Numbered from the stretch's first letter, positions 1 to 9,046 are shown. The stretch: 64,000 nt of DNA from Comamonadaceae bacterium ALPHA2B (GCA_005503065.1 SCOE01000010.1:104301-168300), one strand, 5' to 3'. Program-made: numbers and translations. The notes: generated by a model not told the origin, from the letters alone.

Positions 1-69
1 CTGGGTGTCCGGCGCTTCCTGCCGGGCAGGTTCATGCGCAGGTCGGGCCGCCGCGCGGTTGGACTTCGC

Positions 70-1341
70 ATGCACACCCTGTCGTCTCCCACGGCCGTCC
101 AGGTCGTCGCCGCCGCGCTTTTCGCGCTGGCCCTCATCCACACCTTCGCTGCGCGCCAGTTCGAGCGCCTGGCGCACCGCTACCCGCGCCACGGCGGGCT
201 GTTCCACCTGCTGGGCGAGGTCGAAGTCGTGTTCGGCGCCTGGGCCATCGTGCTGGTGGCCGCGATGGCGCTGCTGCAGGGCGGCGCGCAGGCGCTGGCG
301 TATGCCGAGTCGCGCCAGTACACGGAGCCGCTCTTCGTCTTCGCGGTGATGGTGGTGGCCGCCTCGCGCCCGATCCTGGTCGCGGTGCAGGCGGGCGTCG
401 ATGCGCTGGCCCGCGTGCTGCCACTGCCCACACCGCTCGTGCGCGCCTGGCTGGGGCTGGCGGGCGTGCCGCTGCTGGGCTCGCTCATCACCGAACCGGC
501 GGCGATGACGCTGGCGGCCCTGATGCTTGCGCCGCAGGTCTTCCACGCCGGCGTGCCGCAGCGGCTGAAGTACTTCGCGCTGGGCGTGCTGTTCGTCAAC
601 GTGTCCATCGGCGGGACGCTGAGTGCCTTCGCAGCGCCACCGGTGCTGATGGTGGCGGCGGCCTGGGGCTGGGACTCGCTGTTCATGCTGCAGACCTTCG
701 GCTGGAAGGCGGCGATCGCGGTCGTGGCCAACGCCACGCTGGCCACTTTCGCGCTGCGGCGGCACCTGCTTGCGCAGCCCGCGCCGGCCGGCCTGGCCGC
801 GCCCGGCATGCCGCCGCTGGCGGTGGTGCTCGCGCACTTCGGCTTCCTGGCCGGCGTGGTGCTGCTGGCGCACCACCCGGTGGCCTTCCTCGGCCTGTTC
901 CTGATGTTCGTGGGCTACACCGCGGCGTACCCGAGGCACCAGAGCCCCTTGATCATCAAGGAAGCGCTGCTGGTGGCCTTCTTTCTCGCGGGCCTGGTGG
1001 TGCTGGGCGGCCTGCAGCAGTGGTGGCTGCAGCCCATCGTGTCGGGGCTGTCGTCGGGCACGCTCTTCGTGGGTGCCGCGGCGCTCACGGCCATCACCGA
1101 CAACGCGGCGCTGACCTACCTGGGCTCGCTGATCGAGGGCATGAGCGAATCGGCGCGCTACAGCCTGGTGGCCGGCGCGGTGGCGGGCGGCGGGCTGACG
1201 GTGATCGCCAACGCGCCCAACCCGGCCGGCGTGGCGCTGCTCAAGGCCGGCTTCGACGACGGCGCGGTGGGCGCGGGCGGCCTGCTGCTGGGCGCCCTGC
1301 TGCCCACCGCCATCGCGCTGGCGGCGCTGTGGTGGCTGTGA
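70..1341 (+). CDS. Putative Na+/H+ antiporter, multi-spanning membrane protein
   Basis: A 423-residue, very hydrophobic protein with about ten to twelve predicted membrane segments. Short polar motifs interrupt the helices: ITEPAAMTL near residue 145 and TAITDNAALTYLG near residue 340, followed by NAPNPAGVALL. These resemble the 'putative Na+/H+ antiporter' family (remembered as Pfam Na_H_antiport_3), expected to exchange cations across the inner membrane. An upstream in-frame ATG at position 34 would add twelve arginine-rich residues; I prefer 70, where the hydrophobic N-terminus begins. The next gene converges on it from the other strand 13 bp away. The substrate is not visible from sequence. 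Family call moderately sure, ion specificity unsure. Confidence 0.75.
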   Translation: MHTLSSPTAVQVVAAALFALALIHTFAARQFERLAHRYPRHGGLFHLLGEVEVVFGAWAIVLVAAMALLQGGAQALAYAESRQYTEPLFVFAVMVVAASRPILVAVQAGVDALARVLPLPTPLVRAWLGLAGVPLLGSLITEPAAMTLAALMLAPQVFHAGVPQRLKYFALGVLFVNVSIGGTLSAFAAPPVLMVAAAWGWDSLFMLQTFGWKAAIAVVANATLATFALRRHLLAQPAPAGLAAPGMPPLAVVLAHFGFLAGVVLLAHHPVAFLGLFLMFVGYTAAYPRHQSPLIIKEALLVAFFLAGLVVLGGLQQWWLQPIVSGLSSGTLFVGAAALTAITDNAALTYLGSLIEGMSESARYSLVAGAVAGGGLTVIANAPNPAGVALLKAGFDDGAVGAGGLLLGALLPTAIALAALWWL

Positions 1342-1354
1342 GGCAGGCGCCGCC

Positions 1355-2779
1355 TCAGGGCTGCGGATCGACCGGCATCGGCGGCACGCCGCGCGCCTCG
1401 ATGGCCTCGCCGGCCTCGAGCAGCAGGTCTTCGCGGAAACGCGTGGCCGTGAGCTGCACGCCGACCGGCGCGATGCCGTGCGGCCCCTCGGCCAGGCCGG
1501 TGCTCACGACCAGCCCCGGCAGGCCGACGAAGGGCAGCGCGATCATGGTTGTCTGCGCGGCCCAGACGCGGGCATAGCGCTGCGGGCCCTGCAGGTCGGC
1601 ATCGACCTCGAAGGGCAGTTCGCCCGAGGCGGGCAGCAGCACCAGCGGGTAGCGTTCGGCCAGGAAGCGCTGCCAGGCGCGCGCCACGGTGGCGCGGCGC
1701 GACAGCACGGCCAGCACCTGCTCGGCCTTGACCTCCCCGACCAGCTCGAACTGCCCGCGCAACGCGGCCAGCGCACCGGTGTCGCCCTCGCGCTCGGCGG
1801 TGGCCAGCTGGGTGGCGTAGCCGTCACCCATCCACAGCGTGACCTGGTCGGCCACGGCGGCCTTCAGCGGCGGCAGCGCATCGACCTCGTCGACCGTCCA
1901 GCCGGCGTCGCGCAGGCGCGCGGCGGCTTCGTGCAGGGCGGACTCGACCTCGGGCACGGTGTCCATGCCGTCCGGCCGCACGCACAGCGCCGCCAGGCGC
2001 GGCACCGGCGCGCCCACCAGCGGCACGGGCATGTGCCACGCGTCGCGCGGGTCGGGCTGCGCCATCGCGGCCAGGCCCAGGCGCAGGTCGCCCACCTGGC
2101 GCGCGATCGGGCCGGAGACGGCGGTGATCTGCGGCCCGATGGCGCGCTCCGGCCCCGAGGCGTTCCACGCCGGCACGCGCCCGAGGCTGGGCCGCAGGCC
2201 ATGCACGCCGCAGGCGTAGGCCGGATAGCGGATCGAGCCGGCGATGTCGGTGCCGTGCGCCAGCGCACCGATGCCCGCGGCCACCGCCGAGGCCGCGCCG
2301 CCCGACGAACCGCCGGGCGTGAGGGCAGCGTTGCGGGGATTGCGCGTGCGCCCGTGCAGCCGGTTGTCGGTGAACCAGCGGTAGCTGAAGGCCGGCGTGT
2401 TGGTGCGGCCCAGCAGCACGGCGCCGGCGCGCAGCAGGTTGTCGGCCACCGGGCTGTTCGTTTGCGCGACCAGGTCCTTCTGCAGGGTGACGCCGTTGGT
2501 CGTGGCGAAGCCGGCCTGGTCCGTGTTGACCTTGACGGTGACCGGCACGCCGGCGAGCGGGCCGACCGCCTCGCCACGCGCCAGTGCGGCATCGACCTCG
2601 GCGGCCCGCTGCAGCACGGCGTCGGGCCGGTGCTCGACGACGGCGTTGAGCCGCGGATTGACGGCATCGAGCCGCGCGAGCGCATCGCGCGCAACCTCGG
2701 TGGCGGAGAGCTTGCGCTGGGCGATCAGCGCGGCGAGGCGGGTGGCGGACAGGCGCCAGAGTTCGTCGGAAGAAGGCAT
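1355..2779 (-). CDS. Amidase signature family hydrolase
   Basis: A 474-residue amidase-signature enzyme that should hydrolyse a carboxamide by a Ser-cisSer-Lys triad. Lys83 lies in VTVKVN, cis-Ser158 in GGSSGG and the nucleophile Ser182 in GTDIAGSIRYP. The start at 2779 (MPSSDEL) gives the usual family N-terminus; an upstream in-frame start would add fifteen unrelated residues. It has no signal peptide and no GatC or GatB neighbour, so it is probably not the tRNA amidotransferase subunit but a catabolic amidase of unknown substrate. A second, diverged amidase lies at 14604-16019. Family assignment is firm; substrate cannot be told. Confidence 0.9.
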   Translation of the reverse strand: MPSSDELWRLSATRLAALIAQRKLSATEVARDALARLDAVNPRLNAVVEHRPDAVLQRAAEVDAALARGEAVGPLAGVPVTVKVNTDQAGFATTNGVTLQKDLVAQTNSPVADNLLRAGAVLLGRTNTPAFSYRWFTDNRLHGRTRNPRNAALTPGGSSGGAASAVAAGIGALAHGTDIAGSIRYPAYACGVHGLRPSLGRVPAWNASGPERAIGPQITAVSGPIARQVGDLRLGLAAMAQPDPRDAWHMPVPLVGAPVPRLAALCVRPDGMDTVPEVESALHEAAARLRDAGWTVDEVDALPPLKAAVADQVTLWMGDGYATQLATAEREGDTGALAALRGQFELVGEVKAEQVLAVLSRRATVARAWQRFLAERYPLVLLPASGELPFEVDADLQGPQRYARVWAAQTTMIALPFVGLPGLVVSTGLAEGPHGIAPVGVQLTATRFREDLLLEAGEAIEARGVPPMPVDPQP

Positions 2780-2844
2780 GGCGCGGGTGTAGCGGCTGGG
2801 CAAGCCGCTGTCCAGCCCGGGCACCGAACGATCGGTCCCGCAGC

Positions 2845-2917
2845 GATCGTCACGAATGTGACGAATTCGGCCGCAACGCCCGGCTGGCGTGGGCTGCAGG
2901 CCGATTGCACTTTGGCA
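2845..2917. repeat. ~72-bp intergenic repeat, family II, copy A
   Basis: This fills the gap between the amidase and the TonB receptor gene. It contains the perfect dyad TCGTCAC-GAAT-GTGACGA at one end and GCACTTT at the other. Read on the minus strand it aligns closely with 53055-53126 and more loosely with 52428-52495. No transposase or terminal duplication is visible. Confidence 0.7.
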
Positions 2918-2923
2918 TTCTTG

Positions 2924-5029
2924 CTAGAAGTTCCAGCGCGCCGACACGCGCACGCTGCGCGGCTCCATCGGGTGCACATGGCGGTCGTCGATGCCGCCGC
3001 CGCACGCGCCGCTGGCGACTTCGCGCGCCGAGCAGGAGGCATACCAGTACTCGATGTCGTTGCCCTTGCGGCCCGCGAGGTTGAACACCTGCAACCCGAG
3101 CGTGAGCTGCCGGTTCACCGCGTAGGTGGTGCCGAGGTTCAGCACCGTGAGCGGGCGCGAGCGCACCGTGTTCGTCGTGTCCAGCGCCCGCGCGCCCATG
3201 TAGCGCAGGCGAAGCGAGCTGGTCCACGGCCCCTGCTGCCACACCACGCCGGCGGCGACCACGCGCTCGACGGCGTTGTCGATGAAGTTGCCCTCACCCT
3301 CGGGCGCCGGGCCGCGCAAGCGCGCGCGGGAGAAGGCAGCATCGGCCTCCACGCGCCAGTGCGGGTCGATCTGCCAGCGCAGCGTCGCCTCGATGCCACG
3401 GCGCCTGCTGGCGCGGCCGGGCTCGGTGGTGCCGGCATCGCCCACGTAGACCAGCTCCGAATCGAGCCGCAGCTGCCACAGCGCGGCCGTCAGCGTGAGC
3501 GCCTGGCTCGGCTGGAAGCGCCATCCGACTTCGGCTCCCCTGCCCTGGACCAGCGCCGGCACGCGCTCGGCGGCCTCGCCGGTCTGCGGGTCGAGCGCGA
3601 TGGTGGCACCGCGCACGTCGTTGCTGTGCAAGCCCACGCCGGCGTTGAGGTACAGCTCGTGCGATGGCGCCACGGTCCAGGCGAGACCGGCCTTGGGGCT
3701 GAACTGCCCGTCGTGCCCGCGCCCGCTGTTGAGGGCGCCGTACACCGGCTCGCGGCCGCGCACGTCGTAGCGCAGCCAGTCGCCGCGCAGGCCCAGGTAG
3801 CCGCGGAAGGCGTCGGTGAAGTTCACGAGCTGCTGGCCATAGAGCGACACGAGGTCCTGCGAGACCTGGTCGTCGCGGACGGTGCCGGTGCGCTGGCGCG
3901 CCACGGTCGGGTAGAGCCCCACCTCGCCGATGCGGTCGCCGCGCCACTGGGCGCCGAAGCTCAGCACGCCGTCGAGCGTGCCCAGCTTCACCGGGCGCAC
4001 GTGCGCGGCCTGCGCGCCGAAGACGCGGCGCCGGTCGGTCTGCTCGAACTGGTCGCCCTGCTCGGGGTGGTTCAGGAAGTAAGTGAAGTCCGAGAAGAGG
4101 TCGAAGCGGTAGTCGATCGCATAGGCGCTCAGCGTCGTCTCCCCCTCGGGACCCTTGTCGAACCACTGGCCCGACACCGACAGCCGGCGCGTGCGGCCGC
4201 CATCGGTGGCGTTCATGCTGCCGAAGCGCGAGAGTTCACCGCTGTCGATCAGCCGCTGGGGCACCTGGTCGGTCGACTTCCAGCGGCTCTGGTAGGCCAT
4301 GCCGGTGAGGCTGAAGCCGCGCGCGGGCGTGCCCTGCGCATAGCGCAGCACCGCGTTCGCCTTGCGCAGGCGCTCGGGCACCTGCCACGGGCCGTCGTTG
4401 CCTTCGAGCTCGACGGCGCCGAGCCAGGTCTGGTCCTGCACGGTGCGCGAGCCGGCGGCCAGCAGGCGGCGGAAGGCGTGCGCGCCCAGCGTGATCTCTG
4501 CGAAGGGCCGTTCCAGCGCGCTGACGTAGTCCAGGCCGGCGCTGCCTGCAAGCGAGAAGTCGCCGCCGTCGGCGAAGTAGGGGCCCTTGCGGTAGCGCAC
4601 GCCCGACACGAGCTCGGGGATGAGGAAGTTCAGGTCCGCGAAGCCCTGGCCATGGCCGTGCGTGGGCATGTTGACGGGCATGCCGTCGACGGTGACGGCG
4701 AAGTCGGTGCCGTGGTCGAGGTTGAAGCCACGCAGGAAGTACTGGTTGGCCTTGCCGTCGCCCGAGTGCTGCGTTGCGACCACGCCGGGCACGGCCTCGA
4801 CGATGTCGCCCGGCCGCAGCTTGGGCCGCGACTGGAAGGACGCCTTCTCGGCCGCGCCCTCGCTGGCACTGTCGGCGCTGCCGATGGCCGCATCGCGCGG
4901 GCCCTGGACCTGCACCTCGGGCAGGTGTGCAACGGCCGAAGTGGGTTGGGCGAGCGCCGTGCCCGTGGCGCCGGCGGCCCCGGCCAGCACGATGCCCAGG
5001 CGCCGCACGATGCGCTGTGCGCAAGTCAT
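2924..5029 (-). CDS. TonB-dependent outer-membrane receptor
   Basis: A 701-residue outer-membrane receptor. It has a signal peptide (residues 1 to about 27, ending GTALAQ), a plug domain from about 40 to 170 and a 22-strand-type beta barrel ending in the aromatic residue Phe (SARWNF). The plug contains DGMPVNMPTHGHGQG, a His-rich loop seen in one uncharacterised receptor subgroup. The substrate is unknown; a metal or metallophore is only a guess from the histidines. The start at 5029 (MTCAQR) is chosen because GAGGAG lies 11 to 16 bases upstream and the signal peptide follows; longer starts would bury it. An AraC regulator lies 105 bp upstream on the same strand and may control it. Confidence 0.88.
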   Translation of the reverse strand: MTCAQRIVRRLGIVLAGAAGATGTALAQPTSAVAHLPEVQVQGPRDAAIGSADSASEGAAEKASFQSRPKLRPGDIVEAVPGVVATQHSGDGKANQYFLRGFNLDHGTDFAVTVDGMPVNMPTHGHGQGFADLNFLIPELVSGVRYRKGPYFADGGDFSLAGSAGLDYVSALERPFAEITLGAHAFRRLLAAGSRTVQDQTWLGAVELEGNDGPWQVPERLRKANAVLRYAQGTPARGFSLTGMAYQSRWKSTDQVPQRLIDSGELSRFGSMNATDGGRTRRLSVSGQWFDKGPEGETTLSAYAIDYRFDLFSDFTYFLNHPEQGDQFEQTDRRRVFGAQAAHVRPVKLGTLDGVLSFGAQWRGDRIGEVGLYPTVARQRTGTVRDDQVSQDLVSLYGQQLVNFTDAFRGYLGLRGDWLRYDVRGREPVYGALNSGRGHDGQFSPKAGLAWTVAPSHELYLNAGVGLHSNDVRGATIALDPQTGEAAERVPALVQGRGAEVGWRFQPSQALTLTAALWQLRLDSELVYVGDAGTTEPGRASRRRGIEATLRWQIDPHWRVEADAAFSRARLRGPAPEGEGNFIDNAVERVVAAGVVWQQGPWTSSLRLRYMGARALDTTNTVRSRPLTVLNLGTTYAVNRQLTLGLQVFNLAGRKGNDIEYWYASCSAREVASGACGGGIDDRHVHPMEPRSVRVSARWNF

Positions 5030-5049
5030 CTTCCTTGCTTCTCCTCGTT

Positions 5050-5076
5050 GTATGAGTAAATTGATATTCTTCATAC
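5050..5076 (-). promoter_or_regulatory. Candidate operator dyad upstream of the TonB receptor
   Basis: GTATGA and TCATAC form an inverted repeat with a 15-base AT-rich spacer, 21 bases upstream of the receptor start. This is the most AT-rich patch nearby, as expected of a promoter or operator. The adjacent AraC protein is the obvious candidate ligand, but nothing in the sequence proves binding. Confidence 0.35.
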
Positions 5077-5134
5077 ATTGTGGAGATGCAGCCATACGCC
5101 ATCCGGCGAACGCGCTGCATTCGCGGGACAACGT

Positions 5135-6064
5135 TCAGGCCGCGGCCCGCGACGCCCGCGCGTAGGCCGTCGGCGTCTGGCCGATGTGCCGCGCGAAGGC
5201 GACGCTGAAGGCACTGCCCGAGCCGTAGCCCACGCGCTCGGCGATTTCCGCCGCCTTCAGCCGGCCCTCTCGCAGCAGCTCCCTGGCGATCTCCATGCGC
5301 CAGGCCAGGAGGTATTCCATCGGCGCAAGGCCCACCGCGCGCGTGAAGCGTTCGTAGAAGCTCGAACGCGAGAGCGCCGCCGCCCGCGCCAGGCGCTCGA
5401 CGGTCCAGGGCTGGTCGACACCGGCATGCATCTGCTCCAGCGCAACGGCCAGGCGCGAGTCGCCCAGGCCGCGCAGCAGGCCGGGCGGCGCCTGCTCCGG
5501 CGGCGTGGCGCGCATCGCCTCGACGAGCAGCAGTTCGACCAGGCGCGCGCGCACGAAGTCGCCGCCCGGGCGTGGGTCGGCGCTTTCCTCGGCCACCATG
5601 CGCACCAGCGCCGACAGCCGCGACGAACCCCGCACGCACACGACGCCGGGCAGCAGCGCGACGAGCAGGGCCGGGTCCGCGCGGTCGAAGACGAAGGCGC
5701 CGCCCAGGGAGCGCATGTCCGGCGGGCCGGAGGCTGCGCCGTAGCGCAGCGCGCGGCCACCGGTGGGCAGCGCGTGCGGGTCCATGGCCACGGGCGCCGC
5801 CGCATCGCTGCTGGCGAGCGTGAAGGCCGGCGTGCGCGGCAGCAGCACGAAGTCGCCTGCGCCGACCTCGATCGGTTCATGCCCGTCGACGGCGAGGTGG
5901 CAGGTGCCCTCCAGAAAGATACAGAAGGAGGGCCGGCCGTAGGCGGCGAAGCGCACGGCCCAGTCGCCCTTGCCGCTGATGGCATTGGCGAACACCGCGC
6001 GGGGGTGCAGGAGCGCCACCACCTGCGAGAGCGCGTCGGGAGGGTCCGGACGATCGCTAAACAA
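5135..6064 (-). CDS. AraC family transcriptional regulator
   Basis: A 309-residue regulator. The N-terminal half (about 1-190) is a cupin-like sensor with GAGDFVLLPRTPAF. The C-terminal half (about 205-305) is the double helix-turn-helix AraC domain, with LARAAALSRSSFYERFTRAVG and the second-helix signature VGYGSGSAFSVAFARHIGQTP. It lies 84 bp from a divergent SDR gene and 105 bp upstream of the TonB receptor on its own strand, so either could be a target. The arrangement with a divergent oxidoreductase is common for this cupin-AraC type. The ligand is unknown. Family assignment is firm. Confidence 0.92.
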   Translation of the reverse strand: MFSDRPDPPDALSQVVALLHPRAVFANAISGKGDWAVRFAAYGRPSFCIFLEGTCHLAVDGHEPIEVGAGDFVLLPRTPAFTLASSDAAAPVAMDPHALPTGGRALRYGAASGPPDMRSLGGAFVFDRADPALLVALLPGVVCVRGSSRLSALVRMVAEESADPRPGGDFVRARLVELLLVEAMRATPPEQAPPGLLRGLGDSRLAVALEQMHAGVDQPWTVERLARAAALSRSSFYERFTRAVGLAPMEYLLAWRMEIARELLREGRLKAAEIAERVGYGSGSAFSVAFARHIGQTPTAYARASRAAA

Positions 6065-6148
6065 TCGCGGACTCTGTCATATCGAACATCCGGCCATGCT
6101 GGCCTACGCTGCAGCCTTCGTCAACCCACACCTGCGAAGGACCCCCCC

Positions 6149-6922
6149 ATGAAAACCGCCCTCGTCACCGGCTGCTCGTCCGGCTACGGCCTCGAGATCG
6201 CCCGCCACTTCCACGCCATGGGCTGGCGTGTCGTCGCCACCATGCGCCAGCCCCGGCCGGCACTGCTGCCGGTCTCCGACACCCTTGCCGTCCTGCCGCT
6301 GGACGTGAAGGATGCACAGAGCATCGCGCGTCTGGTCGCCGCGGCCGGGCCGGTCGACGTGCTGGTCAACAACGCCGGACTCGGCCTCTTCGGCGCCTTC
6401 GAGGCCACGCCATTGGCGACCGTGCGCGAGATCTTCGAGACCAACACCTTCGGCACGATGGCCATGTGCCAGGCCTTCATCCCGCAGTGGCGCGAACGCC
6501 GTTCGGGCATGGTGGTCAACGTGACGTCGAGCGCGACGCTGGCGCCCTTCCCGCTCGTGGCCGCCTACACGGCCAGCAAGTCGGCCATCGAGGGCTTCAC
6601 CGAATCGCTGGCGCTCGAGCTGGCCGCCTTCGGCGTGCGTGCACGGCTGGTCGAACCGGGCTACTGCCCCGACACGCGCTTCGCCGCCAACGGCTCGGAA
6701 AGGATGCAGGGGCTGATCCCCGAGGCCTATGGCCGCTATGCACAAGGCGTCTTCGAGCAGCTTGCCGGCGTCGGCGAAACGACGCGGCCCACCGACGTGG
6801 CGCAGGCGGTGTGGCAGGCCGCGAACGACCCGTCGGATCGCCTGCGCTTCGCGGCGGGCGCGGACGCGGTGGCCCTGGTGCGGGCGGGAAGCGGCGTCAG
6901 TGCCGATGCGTGCGCGGCCTGA
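6149..6922 (+). CDS. Short-chain dehydrogenase/reductase (SDR)
   Basis: A 257-residue classical SDR expected to oxidise or reduce a carbonyl or alcohol with NAD(P). The cofactor loop is TGCSSGYG near residue 6, NNAG follows near residue 77, and the catalytic Ser-Tyr-Lys set appears as TSSATLAP and YTASK. It is divergent from the AraC gene with an 84-bp shared regulatory gap, so AraC control is likely. The start at 6149 follows a run of seven C residues with AAGG just before it. The substrate is not deducible. Confidence 0.9.
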   Translation: MKTALVTGCSSGYGLEIARHFHAMGWRVVATMRQPRPALLPVSDTLAVLPLDVKDAQSIARLVAAAGPVDVLVNNAGLGLFGAFEATPLATVREIFETNTFGTMAMCQAFIPQWRERRSGMVVNVTSSATLAPFPLVAAYTASKSAIEGFTESLALELAAFGVRARLVEPGYCPDTRFAANGSERMQGLIPEAYGRYAQGVFEQLAGVGETTRPTDVAQAVWQAANDPSDRLRFAAGADAVALVRAGSGVSADACAA

Positions 6923-6943
6923 GGCGGCCCCGCGGGCCGTCGC

Positions 6944-7372
6944 TCATTCAGTGCTGCCCAGCCGCTCCAGCGCGGCCCGGCGGCTCAGTTGCTTGAGGGC
7001 GCCGAGCTGGCGCACCTGTTCGGGCCTCGGGCGCACCTGGCCCTGCTCCCAGAGGTAGACGCTCGCGCCGCTCATGCCCACCAGCCGGCCGTAGTCGGCC
7101 GCGGAGAGGCCGAGCTTCTTGCGGTGCGCCGCCAACCGGGTCGCGCTGAAACGGTACTGCCGGTCCTCGGCGGGTTGTGCCTTCACTTCGGCCGAGCGGG
7201 CGCGGCCGGCCTGACGCAGTTCCTTCTGCAATGCGGCGACCTCGCGCCGCAGGGCCGCGATGGCACTGCGCTGCTGGACGCTGGCCTTCTTGAGGCTCTC
7301 GATTTCCGACCGGACTTCCTTGCGCGCGACGCGCGCAATCTCCGCCTTGAGGATGGATGCGATGTTGGCCAT
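6944..7372 (-). CDS. Coiled-coil plus helix-turn-helix DNA-binding protein
   Basis: A 142-residue protein. Residues 1-60 are charged and predicted coiled coil (LKKASVQQRSAIAALRREV). Residues 75-125 look like an XRE-type helix-turn-helix (RKKLGLSAADYGRLVGMSGASVYLWEQG). I know of similar small conserved proteins in Burkholderiales but no established function. The coiled coil suggests a dimer and the HTH suggests DNA binding. The gene lies 42 bp downstream of nikR on the same strand and may be cotranscribed with it. No toxin partner is adjacent. Confidence 0.75.
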   Translation of the reverse strand: MANIASILKAEIARVARKEVRSEIESLKKASVQQRSAIAALRREVAALQKELRQAGRARSAEVKAQPAEDRQYRFSATRLAAHRKKLGLSAADYGRLVGMSGASVYLWEQGQVRPRPEQVRQLGALKQLSRRAALERLGSTE

Positions 7373-7414
7373 GGGGCGGGATTGTCTCAGGCCCCAGCGG
7401 CCGGGCCGCCGCGC

Positions 7415-7918
7415 TCAGTTCAGCGGCCTGAAATGCGTGTGCGCGTGGCCGCCGTGCGCATGCGCGCGGCCGGCCGCGCCCAGCGGCACCAGGTGGATGT
7501 TCCCGTGCCGCACGCCGCGCAGCGCGATGAGCTGCTGCGCGCAGGCCTGCACCGCGGGCGTCGGGCCGCGCAGGACCACGGTCTCCAGGCAGTGGTCGTG
7601 GTCGAGGTGGGTGTGCAGGCTGGTGATGACGAGGTCGTGGTGGTCGTGCTGCAGGTCGAGCACGCGGGCCGTCACGGTCTGTTCGTGGTGGTCATACACG
7701 TAGCTCACGCTGGCCACGCACCATGGCGCCTCGCCGCGCGCCCTGCGCGCGCCGGCGGCCTTCGCAGGCCCGTCGGCGGGGCCGAGCGATGCGCTTCCCA
7801 GGCGCGACCGGATCAGGTCCCGGACGGCTTCCGAGCGGTTGTCGTAACCCTGCTCGGCGATGAAGGCATCGAACTGCTGGGCGAGCGCATCGTCGAGGGA
7901 GATGGTGAAGCGTTGCAT
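7415..7918 (-). CDS. nikR: NikR-like nickel-responsive regulator
   Basis: A 167-residue regulator with an N-terminal ribbon-helix-helix domain (QRFTISLDDALAQQF, residues 2-16) and a C-terminal ACT-like metal domain. The high-affinity nickel site is preserved: His102 and His104 in HTH, Cys110 in HDHCLE, and a fourth histidine in DHHD near 93. It is longer than the E. coli protein (133 residues) because of a linker at about 45-65 and a His-rich tail (HAHGGHAHTH). No nickel transporter, urease or hydrogenase gene is in the window, so its targets lie elsewhere or are unexpected. Family call is firm. Confidence 0.9.
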   Translation of the reverse strand: MQRFTISLDDALAQQFDAFIAEQGYDNRSEAVRDLIRSRLGSASLGPADGPAKAAGARRARGEAPWCVASVSYVYDHHEQTVTARVLDLQHDHHDLVITSLHTHLDHDHCLETVVLRGPTPAVQACAQQLIALRGVRHGNIHLVPLGAAGRAHAHGGHAHTHFRPLN

Positions 7919-8015
7919 GGCGGACTCGTCGCGCGGCGGGATGCCGGCGCGCCATGTTAGGGGGTTGCCGCAGGCGCCGCGGCGTGCTGCCGCGCGATCC
8001 GCCCACGCACGTCGC

Positions 8016-8402
8016 TCAGGCAGCCCCGGGCGCCGCCATGCGGTTGCAGTAGTCGATGAACGCCTCGAGCTCGTTGGACTTGTCGAACACCGCGTCGGCC
8101 CCGGCCTCGCGGCAGCGGCGCCGCATGTCGGCCGTGGCGTAGTTGCTCAGGACCACTGCCCGTTGCGCGGGGCTGCGCGCACGCAGGTGGCGCAGCACGC
8201 CCAGGCCGGAACCCTGGGCGAGGAACAGGTCGACCACGGCCAGGTCCCAGCCACCAGCGTGCGCCGCCAGCCACCGCGCGGAGTCATCCTCGCCCGCCGC
8301 GTCGGCCACCACCTGTGCGGCGGCCAGTTCTTCGAGGGTGGGGATGAGGCTGTCGCGGATGGTGGCGTTGTCTTCGACGAGAAAAATGCGGAGGGGGGGC
8401 AT
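8016..8402 (-). CDS. Stand-alone response-regulator receiver protein (copy 1)
   Basis: A 128-residue single receiver domain without an output domain. It keeps the acidic pair in LVEDNATIRD, the phospho-acceptor Asp in LAVVDLFL near residue 52, the switch Ser in VLSNYA and the conserved Lys in VFDKSNELEAF. It probably works through protein interaction or as a phosphate relay. A close paralogue lies at 14077-14469. No histidine kinase gene is in the window, so it is an orphan here. Confidence 0.88.
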   Translation of the reverse strand: MPPLRIFLVEDNATIRDSLIPTLEELAAAQVVADAAGEDDSARWLAAHAGGWDLAVVDLFLAQGSGLGVLRHLRARSPAQRAVVLSNYATADMRRRCREAGADAVFDKSNELEAFIDYCNRMAAPGAA

Positions 8403-8513
8403 GGACGAGGGAACGAGAGTGGACGTTAACCTCGTTGTCCACCGCGGCGTGGGCGCCGCGCGCGCTGGCTGGAGTCGGACGCCGCCTACGACGGACGGCA
8501 GGGGCGCGGTCCC

Positions 8514-8807
8514 TCAGCCCTTCTTCGCAGGCGGGGCGCCGCCGGCACTCTGCCCCAGTTCGTCGTGCACCTGCTGCAGCCGATCGACCGATTCGCTGAG
8601 CTGCTTCTCGACTTCCACGCTCTGGTCCAGCGCCTGGGCGACTTCGCCGACCTGCACATGGTCTGGCAGCTTTTCCTCCAGCACCGTGTTGACCACGGCC
8701 AGGTTGTCCGCCGCCTGGCGGATCTCGGCCGCCACTTCCTTGGCTTTGTCGATCGTCTGTTCCAGCGAGGCCTGCGCGTCGGCGGCCTCCTTCTTCTCAG
8801 GGCTCAT
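8514..8807 (-). CDS. Small acidic coiled-coil protein, unknown function
   Basis: A 97-residue hydrophilic protein, almost entirely helical with heptad-like spacing (KAKEVAAEIRQAADNLAVV, then LSESVDRLQQVHDEL). It has no signal peptide and no membrane segment. The start at 8807 (MSPEKK) is supported by AGGAG six bases upstream; a longer in-frame reading upstream is basic and low-complexity and is not believed. I do not recognise the family. Neighbours give no clue: an orphan receiver downstream and divergent pirin upstream. Confidence 0.6.
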   Translation of the reverse strand: MSPEKKEAADAQASLEQTIDKAKEVAAEIRQAADNLAVVNTVLEEKLPDHVQVGEVAQALDQSVEVEKQLSESVDRLQQVHDELGQSAGGAPPAKKG

Positions 8808-9046
8808 GCATGCTCCTGCAGCGGCGTGGCGCCGTGCGAAGAGGCGATGGTAGCGCTGCGCCCGCACGCGGGATACCTCAAAAGACGCAACGGCGCCGCA
8901 ACCCCGCGGCCGCCCGGCGGCGCGATCGTTCCATGGGTGGACCGGCCCGTCCTGCCTGCGGGGCTTCCACAATCGGCACCGAGGCCCCATCTTCGGGGCA
9001 TGGCGCGGCAGTCCGGCTGCGCAGTCCCGTCTCCAGGATCATTGCC

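Noticed and set aside
1355..2779. GatA subunit of tRNA amidotransferase
   Set aside because: The amidase fold fits, but gatB and gatC are absent and the second amidase at 14604 would fit equally well; a catabolic amidase is the safer call.
1478..5059. A 1193-codon open frame on the plus strand
   Set aside because: It runs antisense to the amidase and the TonB receptor, is rich in Arg, His and Gly, and has no domain. It is a by-product of very high GC.
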